Of a stretch of DNA of 64,000 nucleotides, positions 45,000 through 56,194 are shown in pieces (the first letter of the stretch is position 1; each line of letters begins with the position of its first letter). Both the position numbers and the translations under genes were made by a program. The notes under the pieces were generated by a model, which ran no database searches, was not told where the DNA came from, and was given only the letters and a program-made list of their open reading frames with translations. The DNA comes from Balaenoptera acutorostrata (Eukaryota; Chordata; Mammalia; Artiodactyla; Balaenopteridae): contig NC_080064.1 of assembly GCF_949987535.1 (NCBI RefSeq), positions 41,302,282 through 41,366,281 of the forward strand, read 5' to 3'.

Positions 45000-45420
45000 T
45001 TTCATTTTCATAACTTTGATATCACTTCCATGCCAATAACTCCCAAATTACGTTGTCCTCTTATTACCAATCAGAGTTGTAGCTTCACCTATCCACTAGT
45101 CATTTCTACTGTGTCATTTTGCCACACCTCACACTCAACATGATGAAAACTCCATTATTCCAACTTTCAATACACTTCTTAATTCAATGTGCTATCTAAT
45201 TTTACTTACAACTATCCCCAGTACCTTCCACTTCATGGCAGGTGGATGATCATTTACCCAATCCCACCCACTCCTGTTATGCACCTTAATATTCCTTAAT
45301 ATCCTTAATATTCCAAGGATCTTTACTTTGTGTATATTTCTGCTTATATGCAGTGCCCTCTCCCCTTTGATCATCTTAGTGTAGGATCTCAACTTTCTGC
45401 AACAAATACATTACAAATTA
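45000..45420 (+). repeat. L2 LINE fragment (weak)
   Basis: 'ccatgccaataactcccaaa' and 'cttcacctatccactagtca' resemble L2 coding sequence upstream of its reverse-transcriptase end. A small direct repeat, 'ccttaatattcc' twice around 45287-45313, lies inside. Confidence 0.45.
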
Positions 45421-45499
45421 TGATAAATAGGCATTTTGTAAAATTGCCTTTACTATTAAGGAGCACAGTTAGTTCAATGAATTAACATTAGAATAGAAA

Positions 45500-45935
45500 T
45501 AAGGAAAGTTGGGTCCTAATTTCTGCCTAAGGAATTGACTCACTGTGTGACCTCAGATCAGCTATATAACCTCTATGAACTATAGTTCCCCCATCTTAAA
45601 CAATGCACACGTGAACTTTCCTCATGCTATTTCCTTTGTCTATCAAAATTCATTTAATCTTTCACGCATAGCCCCATTAATGCAAGTTACATGAAATCTT
45701 CCTGAGTTTTCCATCCACCATGGAAATACAGAGACGATTGGAATGTGATCATTCTCTCCCCTCACACCTGTATCTCTATAATGTCACTGAGTCTGTCTTC
45801 TTTTACATTTACTTGAGAGCACATGTATCTATCTCTCCTACAGGTCAGAGACAATGACTGTATCTGCAGTGCCTTGCTTGCTACTTATCAACAAGGAGGC
45901 AACCAGGAAATGCTTATTGAATGAATGTGTGATCC
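45500..45935 (+). repeat. MIR fragment followed by L2 LINE 3' end
   Basis: Positions 45500-45610 are a sense MIR ('gggtcctaatttctgcctaa', 'tcactgtgtgacctcagatc'). Positions 45620-45935 are an L2 end ('gcatagccccattaatgcaa', 'caggtcagagacaatgactg', 'gaaatgcttattgaatgaat'). Confidence 0.72.
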
Positions 45936-46060
45936 GCTGGAGAAACAGAGAATAAAAGGAAAGGTGGGGAAATTAGACATCCATGTTTTATACTCATTGT
46001 GACATTTCCTATTTGGAACCAGGAATGTAGCTACATAGCCTCCTTTAAACCTCTTCTGAG

Positions 46061-46079
46061 AGAAAAAAAAAAAAAAAAA
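46061..46079 (+). repeat. Poly(A) run
   Basis: A run of about 18 A. I could not recognise a SINE or processed transcript to its left, so its origin is open. Confidence 0.9.
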
Positions 46080-46139
46080 CATAATATAAAAGCATTTAAA
46101 TGAAGTTTCATTTGCCTTTTAGACTCCAAGTCTATTAAA

Positions 46140-46285
46140 GCTGTTTAGCATTTCTATAGTATTTAACATTTCCAAAGTACTATTCAATGTTAATTAGTTA
46201 ATCTTAATGCTCTGTAAGGCAGGTCAATATTATGATTCTCTCTGAAAAGTTAAGAAAATGAAAACTCAAAGGTATTTTGGCTTCC
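46140..46285 (-). repeat. MIR SINE fragment, antisense
   Basis: 'ttctatagtatttaacattt', 'ttagttaatcttaatgctct' and 'gtaaggcaggtcaatattat' fit a reversed MIR. Confidence 0.65.
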
Positions 46286-46289
46286 CCTA

Positions 46290-47085
46290 TCAGGATGTGA
46301 GAAACTGCTGAACGTTATTACAAATATAAAGTAGTATTTTGGAATAGGAACTAGCAAAGTTTAGAAATGAAGGAAAGGAAATTGAATGGACGAATGGACT
46401 AATGTATAAAAGGCAAAAAGGGACTGGGTATGTCTCCTCAGCTAGTCTTTTTTGGGCCCAAACAGACTGTCTTCTCTTCCCAGGAAGAGGACTGGGGTTT
46501 AGGCAGTCAAATTGACCAAGAAATTCAAGCAGGCTACCTACCAGCTTTATGGCAACAAGACGATTTCAGAGCCCACTTATGAGTAGATGCATTGAGTTAG
46601 ATGACAGAACCCTTGGCATGATCAGGATTGGCTCAGGGACTGAGGAGCAGTGGGAGTGTTAAGTTTGTAGCTCAGAGTTTCAGTGACTGTAGCTGAGAGG
46701 CTAGAGGTAGCAGCTGCCATGCTTTTTCCCCAAAGCTTCACCCTAAGACTATAGTTTCACTTAGCAAAAGAAGAGCAGACCTGGCAAGGTTCCATTTGGT
46801 TACCTCTCTGTGCTTGTGCCCTCCTACCCAGCAGCCTTCTCACAATTTTCGGTGTGGAACACACAAATCGAATGGTGGATGACATTTAAAATGACAGGAA
46901 ATCTTTTTCTCTCCTAGAGCTGAGTTTGATGTACAGGAAGCAAGAAAAGGCTATTTACCCTATGGAGCATAATAAGTTCAAGTAGAGTGGGAAACATAAA
47001 CACCAGAGACTGGTAACTAGGTCAAAGAAGTTCTTTTCAATTAGAGAGAATAAGTCTTTGACACCTAAATATAACTAAATCCATT
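46290..47085. other. No gene or repeat recognised
   Basis: About 800 bases with few obvious repeats and no reading frame of note. It is one of the larger repeat-poor blocks in the window. Confidence 0.4.
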
Positions 47086-47189
47086 CCTTATTTCATTTAT
47101 TCACTCATTTCTACAGCAAATTGTTGAGTTCTTCCTCCTAGAGGAATGAATAAATAGGACACAATTCCCACACTCAAGGCATTCATAAT

Positions 47190-47400
47190 CTAGTTAAGGG
47201 TTCTTCAAAGTATGATATGAAGGACCCACTGCATCAAAAGTACCAGAGATGCTTTACTAAAATGCAGATTCCCAGGTCCTACTACAGACATAATAAATTT
47301 ATCTAAATATTTCTGGTGGTCCCCAAATATCTTTCTTTTTCTTTTTAACCAGGCAACTAAGGTGACTCCTATGTACATTAAAGTTTGATAACCACTGGAA
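47190..47400. mobile_element. MER5A-like non-autonomous hAT element
   Basis: The outer parts, 'agggttcttcaaagtatgat' and 'aaagtttgataaccactgg', are inverted relative to each other, as in the MER5A ends. The interior has 'gatgctttactaaaatgcag', 'attcccaggtcctact' and 'tctggtggtccccaaa', which match MER5A. It carries no coding sequence and would have depended on a Charlie-type transposase. A short pyrimidine stretch around 47335 is an insertion or mutation. Confidence 0.78.
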
Positions 47401-47429
47401 GTAGAAAAGTCAAATTGGGAGACAGGAGG

Positions 47430-47620
47430 TGTAATGAAAAGAGCCCAAGCTTTAGGGTCAATCAAACATACTTTCAAATTGACCATTTCCTTGCTATATA
47501 CCCTCTCTGAGCTCTAGTTTCTTCATCTGTATACACGAAAACACAACTTTTGCTCTCAGGGGTGTGATATAAATTAAATGAGAGAACATATATTAAGTGT
47601 CTAGTATGTAATAGGCAATG
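47430..47620 (+). repeat. MIR SINE
   Basis: 'agagcccaagctttagggtc', 'ctctctgagctctagtttct', 'tcatctgtatacacg' and 'ataaattaaatgagagaaca' follow sense MIR order. Confidence 0.82.
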
Positions 47621-47784
47621 AAAAGAAGGAGTGAGGGAGAGAGTGAGGAGGGAGAGATGGTTAATTGATTAGTTGGTTGGTTCTCTCCCACCTTCTTGAC
47701 TGCATTTGAATGCCCTTTTGAAAATGTCCACTTAAACAACATGAAAGCAAGTCCTACAGAGGATAATTTTTCAGTGATATTTCT

Positions 47785-47850
47785 GATTGACAACATTGAT
47801 TGATGAAATGGACAAATTTCTTAAAATATATAACTTACCAAAATGGATTA
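47785..47850 (+). mobile_element. Older L1 ORF2 fragment, left part, split by a younger L1
   Basis: Translates as '[17 protein letters not shown]', related to the '[19 protein letters not shown]' region of L1 ORF2. The same old element continues after the younger L1, at 48627. Confidence 0.8.
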
Positions 47851-47863
47851 AAAAAAATAGGAA

Positions 47864-48613
47864 ACATGGTAAATTGGTACAGCCATTATGGAGAACAGTA
47901 TGGAGGTTCCTTAAGAAACTAAAAATAGAGCTACCATATGATCTAGCAATCCCAGTCCTGGGCATATATCTGGAGAAAAATATGGTTCAAAAGGATACAT
48001 GCACCCCAGAGTTCATTGCAGTGCTGTTTACAAAGCCATGACATGGAAACAACCTAAATGTCCATCAACAGATGAATGGATGAAGAAGATGTGATACGTA
48101 TATACAATGGAATATTACTTAGCAATTAAAAAGAATGAAATAATGCCATTTGCAGCAACATGGATGGACCTGGAGATTATCATACTAAGTAAAGTAAGTC
48201 AGACAGAGTTAAGACAAATATCATATGATACTGCTTATATGTGGAATCTAAAAAAAAAAATGATACAAATGAACTTATTCACAAAACAGAAACAGACTCA
48301 CAGACTTAGAGAACTAACTTATGGTTACCATGGGGGAGGGTGGGGGGGAGGGATAGATTGGGAGATTGGGATTGACATGTACACACTGCTATATTTAAAA
48401 TAGATAACCAACAAGGACCTACTGTATAGCACAGGGAACGCTGCTCACTCTTCTATAATAACCTAAATGGGAAAAGAATCTGAAAAAGAATAGATACATG
48501 TATATATATATGTATATATATATATAAAACTGAATCACTTTGCTGTACACCTGAAACTAACACAACATTGTTAATCAACTATGCTCCAATATAAAAAAAT
48601 AAATTAATTAATT
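47864..48613 (+). mobile_element. Younger L1 3' end inserted in an older L1
   Basis: A 5'-truncated L1 of about 750 bp beginning in the ORF2 C-terminus ('ggtacagccattatggagaa') and running to a 3' UTR with 'actatgctccaatataaaaa' and an A-rich tail. ORF2 remains partly readable ('[19 protein letters not shown]', then after a break 'MEYYLAIKKNEIM'). It contains a TA-rich microsatellite at about 48500-48527. A 13-bp duplication (aaaaaaataggaa) at 47851-47863 and 48614-48626 bounds it. Confidence 0.9.
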
Positions 48614-48626
48614 AAAAAAATAGGAA

Positions 48627-49260
48627 GCCTGAATAAACTAATAACTATTTAAGAAAATGAAGAGGGAATTTAAAACCTTCCATCGTATAGAACACCAGGC
48701 CAAATTATTTTATAGGTGAGTTCTAACCAATTTTCAGGGAAAAAACTCCTCCAGAGAACAGAAGAAGGTAAACTATCCCCTGACTCATTATTTCATAAAG
48801 TGTATAATTGTGATGCCAAAACTGAAAAAGTACAAGAGGAAGATCACCAATCATTTCACTCATGCATATTGGTGAAAGGATTTTAAACAAAACACTAGCA
48901 TAGCATATTCTTACTGTGGAATAATATACAATAGTGAAAATAAATGAATAAATAAATAGTAAAACCCAGTGACATGAATAAATCTTAGTGACATATCATC
49001 AAAAAAGCAAGTCTCAGAAGATCATCTACTACATTATACCCCTTTTGTGAAGCTCCAAAACAATGAAAATTAAATAATATATTAACTACACATATGTATT
49101 TGATCAAACTATTTTAAAAACATAAAATTCAGGAAATTAATTACCCTTGAGGTGGAGGCACAGAAATGAGAGGCAAAAGGAAGATGTAAGTTACCATAAT
49201 ATTCTTTTCCTTGCATTGGAAAGTGGGTTTTTGAGTCTTCATAAAATTATTTAAAATGAT
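48627..49260 (+). mobile_element. Older L1, right part, with 3' end
   Basis: Resumes with 'gcctgaataaactaataact', then 'ttataggtgagttctaacca' (the 'GEFYQ' region of the reverse transcriptase) and 'tgatgccaaaactgaaaaag'. After a gap it reaches an old 3' UTR with 'gtggaataatatacaatagt'. This extends the fragment at 47785-47850. Confidence 0.78.
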
Positions 49261-49264
49261 AAAT

Positions 49265-49700
49265 AAAGAATAAAAGGGCCATGCATAGATCAATACTGAC
49301 AGCATATATAAAACAAGGATTATGATTAGTCTAACTCAGCATATCTAAAGTCCTCTTTAAAAAATTAAAATTAAAATTGAGGTTTTCAAGGCTGGAAATA
49401 GTACTGGCAAGATAGAGATGGGACTCAGGCCCTACTTCAGTTTGGTCATGGTCCACTCAACCAAGCTGGACAGATAAGACTGTTTAAATTTTTGGAGCTC
49501 ATTTAGGAATATCTATCATAAAATCTGTCCCAGAGATTTTTGGTCAAGCCTTATTCCCACAGGCCACCCAGACTGAGGGAAGGCAGATGTAGTGTCCAGC
49601 AGTGGGTCAGGTGTCAGGATGCCGTGAAATAGGTGAAGTAAGAAGTCTTGGCTAAATTCTGTCTAGCCATTATCATCTGCTGATTCGGTACCCATAAGTA
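49265..49700. other. No gene or repeat recognised
   Basis: No supported coding region, RNA gene or repeat. Confidence 0.4.
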
Positions 49701-49704
49701 ATAA

Positions 49705-50315
49705 TTATAATTATAACCATCCCTGAAATTTTGCACAGGCTATTACTTTCATACACGTTATTTCATTTCCATACTCACAAGTCTGTGCAATAAGCATGAA
49801 AACAGGCACGGTGAGTACTATTACTCAAGTATATAGATAAGGAAACTTTGGCACAAAGAAGTGAAGGGGAATAGAAGTAAAACCAGAGTTCAAGTCCAGT
49901 TTTGTGTGATTCCAGGTCTATTCCTCTTCTACTATATCAAGATACCTCTTATCTTTTCTCAAATTAAAATTTTAGAGGGTGCTTTGACCATTTATACCCT
50001 TGAAAACAGTCATACCATTTGACTCATTAATCCCACTCCCATAAATCATACTCAAAGATTTAACCTAAAAGGTGACTACAAAATATTACTATCATCATCA
50101 TTACTATTAATGATAGTTATCACCCATGCTTTCCAAATGGCTACTCTAAGCACTACATAGGCTATCCCAGTTAATCCAAGTGTTAGTATTCCCACTTTAT
50201 AAATGAGGAAATAGGTGCAGAGAGTTTTGAGTTAAGATTTGATAAAGATCACATGGCCAGGGATTAACCTCATGGGCTGAATCTGAAGCCAGTGTTCTTC
50301 AACATTTTGCAGAGT
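49705..50315 (-). repeat. Two antisense MIR SINEs
   Basis: Positions 49705-49945 ('ttttgcacaggctattactt', 'gataaggaaactttggcaca', 'gttcaagtccagttttgtgt') and 50085-50310 ('actctaagcactacatagg', 'aaatgaggaaataggtgcag') are reversed MIR copies. Confidence 0.78.
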
Positions 50316-50319
50316 AAGT

Positions 50320-50685
50320 GGAACCTTCATGGCCACAGGTGACTCTCCTTGGGAATTAACCTCACTGTTTCCCCACTAACTCCTAGGCAATATAGCAAGC
50401 CTGACAGCTAGAGAAAGTGTTAAAATAACTCAATTTCTAACCATGTTTATAGGGAGGGACAAAGAGGTATCCAAGGGACGTTAGTGAAGTATGGCAAAAG
50501 AAAATTCCTACCACAGGTAGATTTTGTTGCTGAACTTGATTTTCTGTCCAACTGACAGTCAATTCCAGTTTGGGGCTAGGGAAGGGCTGGAGCTTTTGTC
50601 AAACAAACCAGCTCCACCAATTTTTCTGGCTTACATTTGACAAGCTATTTGATCTCTGAATGTCTATAGCCTCTGATTTCCAGAC
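50320..50685. other. No gene or repeat recognised
   Basis: No supported feature in about 365 bases. Confidence 0.4.
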
Positions 50686-50689
50686 ATAC

Positions 50690-51612
50690 TTAACTGCCTG
50701 CTTGACCTATATACAATTTATTGTCTGATAGGCATCTCAAACAATGTGGCCAAAACAGAACTTTTGATATTTCACTACCAAAATAGGCTCTGCTCTCAGC
50801 CTTCGTCATTTCAGTAAAGGACACTTCCATTCACTCCGTTGCTCAGGACAAAAGCCTAGGAGTCTTTGATTCCTCTCTTTTTCTCAAACCACACCTAAGC
50901 AAGTCACGTTGACACCACTTCAAAATATGTCCAATATCTGTTCGCTTCTATCTACCTCTATTATTACCACTCTTATCCAAGCCACCACAATCTCTCATTT
51001 GGACCCCTGCAATCATCTCCTAACTAGTCTTTCAATCTTTCCTGTATATAATCCATTCTCCACACACCAGCCAGAGTGACTATTTTGTAAACACAGTGTT
51101 ATTCCCTAGCTTTAAGTCCTCTGGTGGCTTCCTATCACATGTACAATAAAACCAGAACTATAAGGTGTATGATATCTGCCCTTTCCCTAACTTTGCAACC
51201 TCATTTCAGATCTCTCTTCCCATCATTCACTACTCTCCCACTACTTTTGCATGTTCTTTTTTCTGAAAGACACAAAGCTTATTTTCTCCTTAGTGTCTAT
51301 TTGCTCTTCTCTTTGCTTGTAATAATAATCCTTTAGATCTTTCTAAGACTGGGTCTTTCTTGACATTTGGGTCTTAATTTAAATGTTTCATCCTTAATGA
51401 GTCCTTCCATGATCACTCAATCTAAAACAGAGCCTCAGTCTCTCTATACTTTATCAGCTTTAAATTCTTATATTTGTTTGTTATTTCCTCCCATTAGAAT
51501 GTAAGTTTCATGAGAGGAAGAATTATGCTTGTCTTATTCAAAGGTGAATATCCAGTGCCTAAAACAGTGCCTGGCATAGAGTAGGTGCTCAATAAATGTT
51601 TACTGACTGACC
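50690..51612 (+). mobile_element. L2 LINE, ORF2 end and complete 3' UTR, 0.9 kb
   Basis: One of the two longest L2 copies here. Early coding landmarks include 'gataggcatctcaaacaatg', 'taggagtctttgattcctct', 'cttatccaagccaccacaat' and 'tcatttggacccctgcaatc' (the LDYC region). The 3' UTR has 'gagtccttccatgatcactc', 'attagaatgtaagtttcatg' and 'gcctggcatagagtaggtgc', ending 'tcaataaatgtttactgact'. Stops are frequent. Confidence 0.92.
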
Positions 51613-51663
51613 ACATCTGTAAAATTGGAACAGTAATATCTACCTCACAAGATGGTTTAAAGA
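51613..51663 (+). repeat. MIR fragment, left part, with L1 target duplication
   Basis: 'catctgtaaaattggaacag' and 'taatatctacctcacaagat' form a MIR core that resumes after the L1 pair at 52530 with 'ttgaataacatgcagaaa' and 'aggtgctcagaag'. The last 15 bases, aagatggtttaaaga (51649-51663), are repeated at 52515-52529. Confidence 0.85.
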
Positions 51664-52121
51664 GATTGTCCATACAGAGTGAAGTAAGTCAGAAAGAGAA
51701 AAACAAATACAGTATGCTAACACATATATATGGAATCTAAGGGGAAAAAAAAAAAAGGTCATGAAGAACCTAGTGGCAAGATGGGAATAAAGACACAGAC
51801 CTACTAAAGAATGGACTTGAGGATATGGGGAGGGGGAGGGGTGAGATGTGACAGGGTGAGAGAGTGTCATGGACATATATACACTACCAAATGTAAAATA
51901 GATAGCTAGTGGGAAGCAGCCGCATAGCACAGGGAGATCAGCTCGGTGCTTTGTGACCGCCTGGGGGGGTGGGATGGGGAGGGTGGGAGGGAGGGAGATG
52001 CAGGAGGGAGGAGATATGGGAACGTGTGTATATGTGTAGCTGATTCACTTTGTTATAAAGCAGAAACTAACACACCATTGTGAAGCAATTATACTTCAAT
52101 AAAGATGTTTTTAAAAAAAAA
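51664..52121 (+). mobile_element. L1 3' end 'A' (first of two inside one target duplication)
   Basis: Starts in the last part of ORF2 at 'atacagagtgaagtaagtca' and ends in the 3' UTR. Its UTR carries 'gtgggaagcagccgcatagc' and 'agatcagctcggtgctttgt', followed by a G-rich stretch at 51960-52000, 'aattatacttcaataaagat' and an A tail. This is the same 3' UTR type as the full-length L1 at 21178-28474. The first seven bases (gattgtc) may belong to element B rather than to A. Confidence 0.88.
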
Positions 52122-52514
52122 AAAGAGATTGTCATACTGAGTGAAGTAAGTCAGACAAAGACAAACATCATATGATATCGCTTATATGTGGAATCTAAAA
52201 AAGGTACAAATGAACTTATTTACAAAACAGAAATAGAGTCACAGATATAGAAAACAAACTTATGGTTACCAAGGGGAAAAAGGGGGGAGGGATAAATTGG
52301 AAGATTGGGATTGACACATACACACTACTATATATAAAATAGATAACAAATAAGGACCTACTGTATAGCACAAGGGACTCTACTCAATACTTTGTAATGA
52401 CCTATATGGGAAAAGAACCTAAAAAAGAGTGGATAACTGATTCACTTTGCTGCACAGCAGAAACTAACACAAAATTGTAAATCAACTATATTCCAATAAA
52501 AAAAATAATTTTAA
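52122..52514 (+). mobile_element. L1 3' end 'B' (second of two inside one target duplication)
   Basis: Begins 'agagattgtcatactgagtg', at nearly the same L1 position as element A, but has a different 3' UTR: 'aaggacctactgtatagcac', 'cctatatgggaaaagaacct' and 'caactatattccaataaaaa'. The B-type UTR resembles that at 48340-48600. It ends in an A-rich tail just before the 15-bp duplication. Confidence 0.88.
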
Positions 52515-52580
52515 AAGATGGTTTAAAGATTGAATAACATGCAGAAATAAATGCTTAGTATGAAGTAGGTGCTCAGAAGA
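52515..52580 (+). repeat. L1 target duplication, right copy, and right part of the split MIR
   Basis: aagatggtttaaaga at 52515-52529 matches 51649-51663. The MIR 3' part then continues to about 52580. Confidence 0.85.
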
Positions 52581-52689
52581 TCTGGCCCTTGATAATGAGA
52601 TCATGATACACTTGAACCTGAGATTAATATCTGTCCCACTAGCTTTCCTACTCAGCTCAAGCATACGTTGAGCAAGTGTTTTGCTTCTC

Positions 52690-52872
52690 AATGCCTTGGA
52701 GCTTCATCTGTAAAATGAGGACTTAAAGAGACTTCAGAGATTAGATGAGACAGCATGTAAAGCACCTACCATATTAGGTTCCCTTCTGCCCTTAGCTGTC
52801 ATAAGGATCAAATGGGATAGTTGATAGGAAATGTGCTTTATAAACTGTGAGGAGTTATTTTACTGTAGGTTT
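52690..52872 (+). repeat. MIR SINE
   Basis: 'gcttcatctgtaaaatgagg', 'acttcagagattagatgaga' and 'catgtaaagcacctaccata' follow sense MIR order. Confidence 0.75.
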
Positions 52873-52874
52873 GA

Positions 52875-53865
52875 TATTCTCAAGCTGAGATCTGCAGACA
52901 GACAGATGATGTCAGATTCATTAGATTCTGGCTGTCAAATAAAATATGTTTTAAAATATAAATTTTGGACTCTTTAGAATCAAACAGGATTCTCCCTGCC
53001 AGCAAGCAGCACAAGGCTCTGCCCAAAGCCATTAACACCACAAAATCCATGCTTGGCAAAGCTAGTCCTCATATTGGCAGATAGGCTTTCCATTAACAGA
53101 TGGGAATCTGGCTCTTGGAGTACTTTGGGACAGGACTCAGAGGTACTTTGGGTAAAACACTTGTGTGCCCAGTAATCCACTGGTCATCATGTCCTCATTT
53201 CCTCCACCTGCTCATCTAGGTGGCTACAGCTCTTCAAGCTGGAGGGAAGGTGAATCCCCCATGGCAGCATCTATGATGTTTAACACTTTCTCCTTTGCAT
53301 AGACTTCTATTTACTTAAGAGAACTGGATTATTAATTAGTTTATCTTACAAATGTATGTGGATTTCAATGATGAGAAATGGTGCATAGTCTGTGCCTACT
53401 CTGAATTGCAAAACCTGATTATCAGCAAAGGCACACTTTGTGAGCTTCTGTTTCTACTGCAGAGTGCCAGTCTCCGCTGGGTCCTATTTCTACAATTATT
53501 TAACATTTATTGAACACCAATAATTTACCGGGATCACTCTCTCTCTAATCGTGTCACTAATGATCCATCAGGCTCCTGTGGGTGACGGGAAGAAAGAGGA
53601 ACAAGTTAAATATCAGTGTAGCATTCAATCTGAATCAGTTAAATTGCCGGAATTACTGAAGTTTAGCTACTCAAGTAAAATGGTGACTAAATTTCTGCAA
53701 CAAAAACGAAAACATCTATCTTATTGCTAAGAGGAGTAGGGGAAAGTTAGGAGAAGGAAAACATAAACTGTGCTGGCTGTTAAAAAAGGAAGGCAAAGAT
53801 GTCTAAAAGAGGAAATAATCAGACATTCCTCAAAGGAATCTGGAATATATAACTTCTAAACTTTT
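52875..53865. other. No gene or clear repeat
   Basis: About 1 kb without a recognised element. Short frames have no domain. 'ttatttaacatttattgaac' near 53495 hints at a lone MIR or L2 tail. Confidence 0.4.
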
Positions 53866-53869
53866 GCTC

Positions 53870-54540
53870 ATGATGTTCCTTATACCTGAAACACATTTTT
53901 TACCTCACCTCTGCATGTTAAAAATTTATGTATTAAGATCAAGTTCAAATGCCAACTCTACCAAGTAACCTGGAGTGATCTTGGTATCTTCCTAGATATC
54001 TCTTTCCTTCATCTTCAAACATCTATTCATTCTCCATGTCCTGTCAATTATACCTCTTAAATACCATTCACACTGTATATTTAAGAGTAGAGACTGTTTC
54101 AGTCAACATTACATCTTTGTCCCACATCCTTTCCAAGGAAAATGAGCTCAGAACCTTGAGCTCAGGCTGGGTTCTACAGAGTCTGCCCAGGCAGGAAAAT
54201 AAGTGAGGCTGATCCTTAATTGTGAGCCTAGGTCCAAGAACAACAACTTTATAAGACCAGAAGAAGGTAGCATTAAGAAGCAGGGAACTAACTAAATGTC
54301 AATGCTCAGATCTAAAAGGAAGTATCTGCTCTGGTGATCAGAACCTGCTCAGGTAAATGTGTTCTGGAGGGCATGCCTAGAGACATGCCCTTAGGCTGGT
54401 AGAGGGAGCCTTTATCGAGGTGCAAGCCATGGGACCAAAGGGCAGGAGTTAAGGGCTTTAAGCCAGTCTGGACATCTGTAGCATCCACCACTGTGTCTGG
54501 CACATATTTTGACCTCAGTATGTGTTTTTTTAAATGAATA
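53870..54540 (+). repeat. L2 LINE 3' end, interrupted
   Basis: Positions 53870-54120 ('gttccttatacctgaaacac', 'tcaagttcaaatgccaactc', 'taagagtagagactgtttca') and 54475-54540 ('ccaccactgtgtctggcaca') look like one L2 3' end. About 350 bases of unassigned sequence lie between, either an insertion or a chance arrangement. Confidence 0.6.
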
Positions 54541-54544
54541 GTGC

Positions 54545-55480
54545 CATAGAATTTGTCAGTCACTAAGGTTAGGGACTTTCTGCAAAAGTATAATGATCAC
54601 AACCCAGGTCCAGAGAATCAAGCATCTTACTCAAGGGACTAACTTGAGCAAATTCAGTAAATTGCTCTTGTGTGATTTTTCTCCTTGAATTTAAATCTTG
54701 TATTTAGAATTGGTAATGGCTAAGAGATAACCCCTCTGAACCACTTAAGGCAGAGCATATTGTTACTGCTGGCCTTTATCTGGATAATCAAATAATAAAG
54801 TCAAACTGGCAACCAAAGGCGAGCTCCCAAGCTAACTTTAAAATACTTTCAATGTTATTTCTTCAGTAAACTGCAGAACATTAAATTTCTATATTAAGTA
54901 AATTATAAGGAAGAGCACACTTTGCAAAATTAAAAAGTTCTTGGTTACTTGATCTATTATTCCACTGGGAAAGTTTCCAGAGTATGCCTTGTACAATTAG
55001 ATAACTTTTTGCATGGATGGTGGGTGGTGGGGAAAGGGTTCGAAGGCTCAGCACATACAGCACCAGGATTTCATCTGTAGTTCCATAGCTTATTTCTGGG
55101 CCCTGAGGCAGAAATCTTTGATGACAAGCACCCAGTTCTGAGACATATTCATGACTTTAACCTTTTGACTCACATTAGAAATATCATGAAATCAAGAGAT
55201 GAAATATGTGAGACAAAGCTGGAAGGGCCCATCAAAATCATTTGGTCCCCAGGTTTCCACACTGGGCCTGGAGGGCCTTAGAAGGTTCTCAGAGAATCTT
55301 CTTAAGGTTTACAATGCTTCAGAACTCCTGTTGATCTATTTTACATGCTGGAATTCTCTATAAAATTCCTATTGTAGAAAGAGTTCTCTAGCAAAAACAA
55401 CCTTGAAAAGCAATAATCTATACAGATATAGAGCAAAGGGCACTATTATTGACACAAGTCTGGCATGATTCCTTGGTTGT
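54545..55480. other. No gene recognised
   Basis: Unassigned. About 55205-55250 ('gagacaaagctggaagggcc') may be an eroded MIR3-like piece. Confidence 0.4.
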
Positions 55481-55484
55481 ATAT

Positions 55485-55570
55485 CTTCACTCCTTTACTT
55501 ACTATGGAATCTCAGGCAAGCCACCAAAGAGTTGTTTCATCTGTAAAATGGTGACAATATTATGGTAGAT
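55485..55570 (+). repeat. MIR SINE fragment
   Basis: 'tactatggaatctcaggcaa' and 'gtttcatctgtaaaatggtg' are a MIR core. Confidence 0.7.
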
Positions 55571-55574
55571 ATTG

Positions 55575-55985
55575 GCTAGATATTGACCAATACCATTTTC
55601 TCTTTCTGTGAAAGAGTACATATCTCAGCACACCTTGCAGGTAGCTTGTTCCAGGTGACAGTGTGGATGGAAGTTCCAGGAGACAAAGGAGTATGGATGG
55701 AAATAACGTATGCCACTTCCAGGCTTAGACTTAAAATCTCACATGTAGTCATTTATGTTTTCTTTTCCCCTTATACAGTGACCTTGAAGGCAATGGGTTG
55801 AGGAGGACAGCATCCTAAAATTGAAGGATCTTGGATCCCTGAGTTATCTCTTGAAACAGAACCACCCATTGGAACTTTCTGACTCAGATCACCTTGTGAT
55901 GTTTATGAGAACTAAACCTTTATTGTGTTAAGCTACTGGAATGTGGGGCTAGTATTCAATATTACTTATGCTGACTACCTACCCT
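55575..55985 (+). mobile_element. MLT1-like solo LTR (older subfamily, weak)
   Basis: 'aaatctcacatgtagtcat', 'ggaggacagcatcctaaaat', 'ggatccctgagttatctctt' and 'cctttattgtgttaagctac' fit the 3' half of older MLT1 LTRs. The 'gtgttaagctactggaatgt' block close to the end is the most typical part. The left edge is unclear. Confidence 0.6.
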
Positions 55986-56194
55986 CAAAATTTGGAGAAA
56001 GTTTACATAAAATATATTCAAAAGCAGAATAATGTATGACACGTAAAAGATATTCAATAAATCTTAACTGATACTTTATTAGAAACTAAGCTAATGTTCT
56101 TCCTACTAACACTCAATCTGCATTCCTTGAACTTGGACAAGTCCATCTCCTCTCTGGGTTGCAGTTCTTCCGTCTGTTACATAAAGAATTTGTT

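Noticed and set aside
46061..46079. Poly(A) run as the tail of a processed pseudogene
   Set aside because: No mRNA-like sequence, SINE or target duplication could be recognised beside it.
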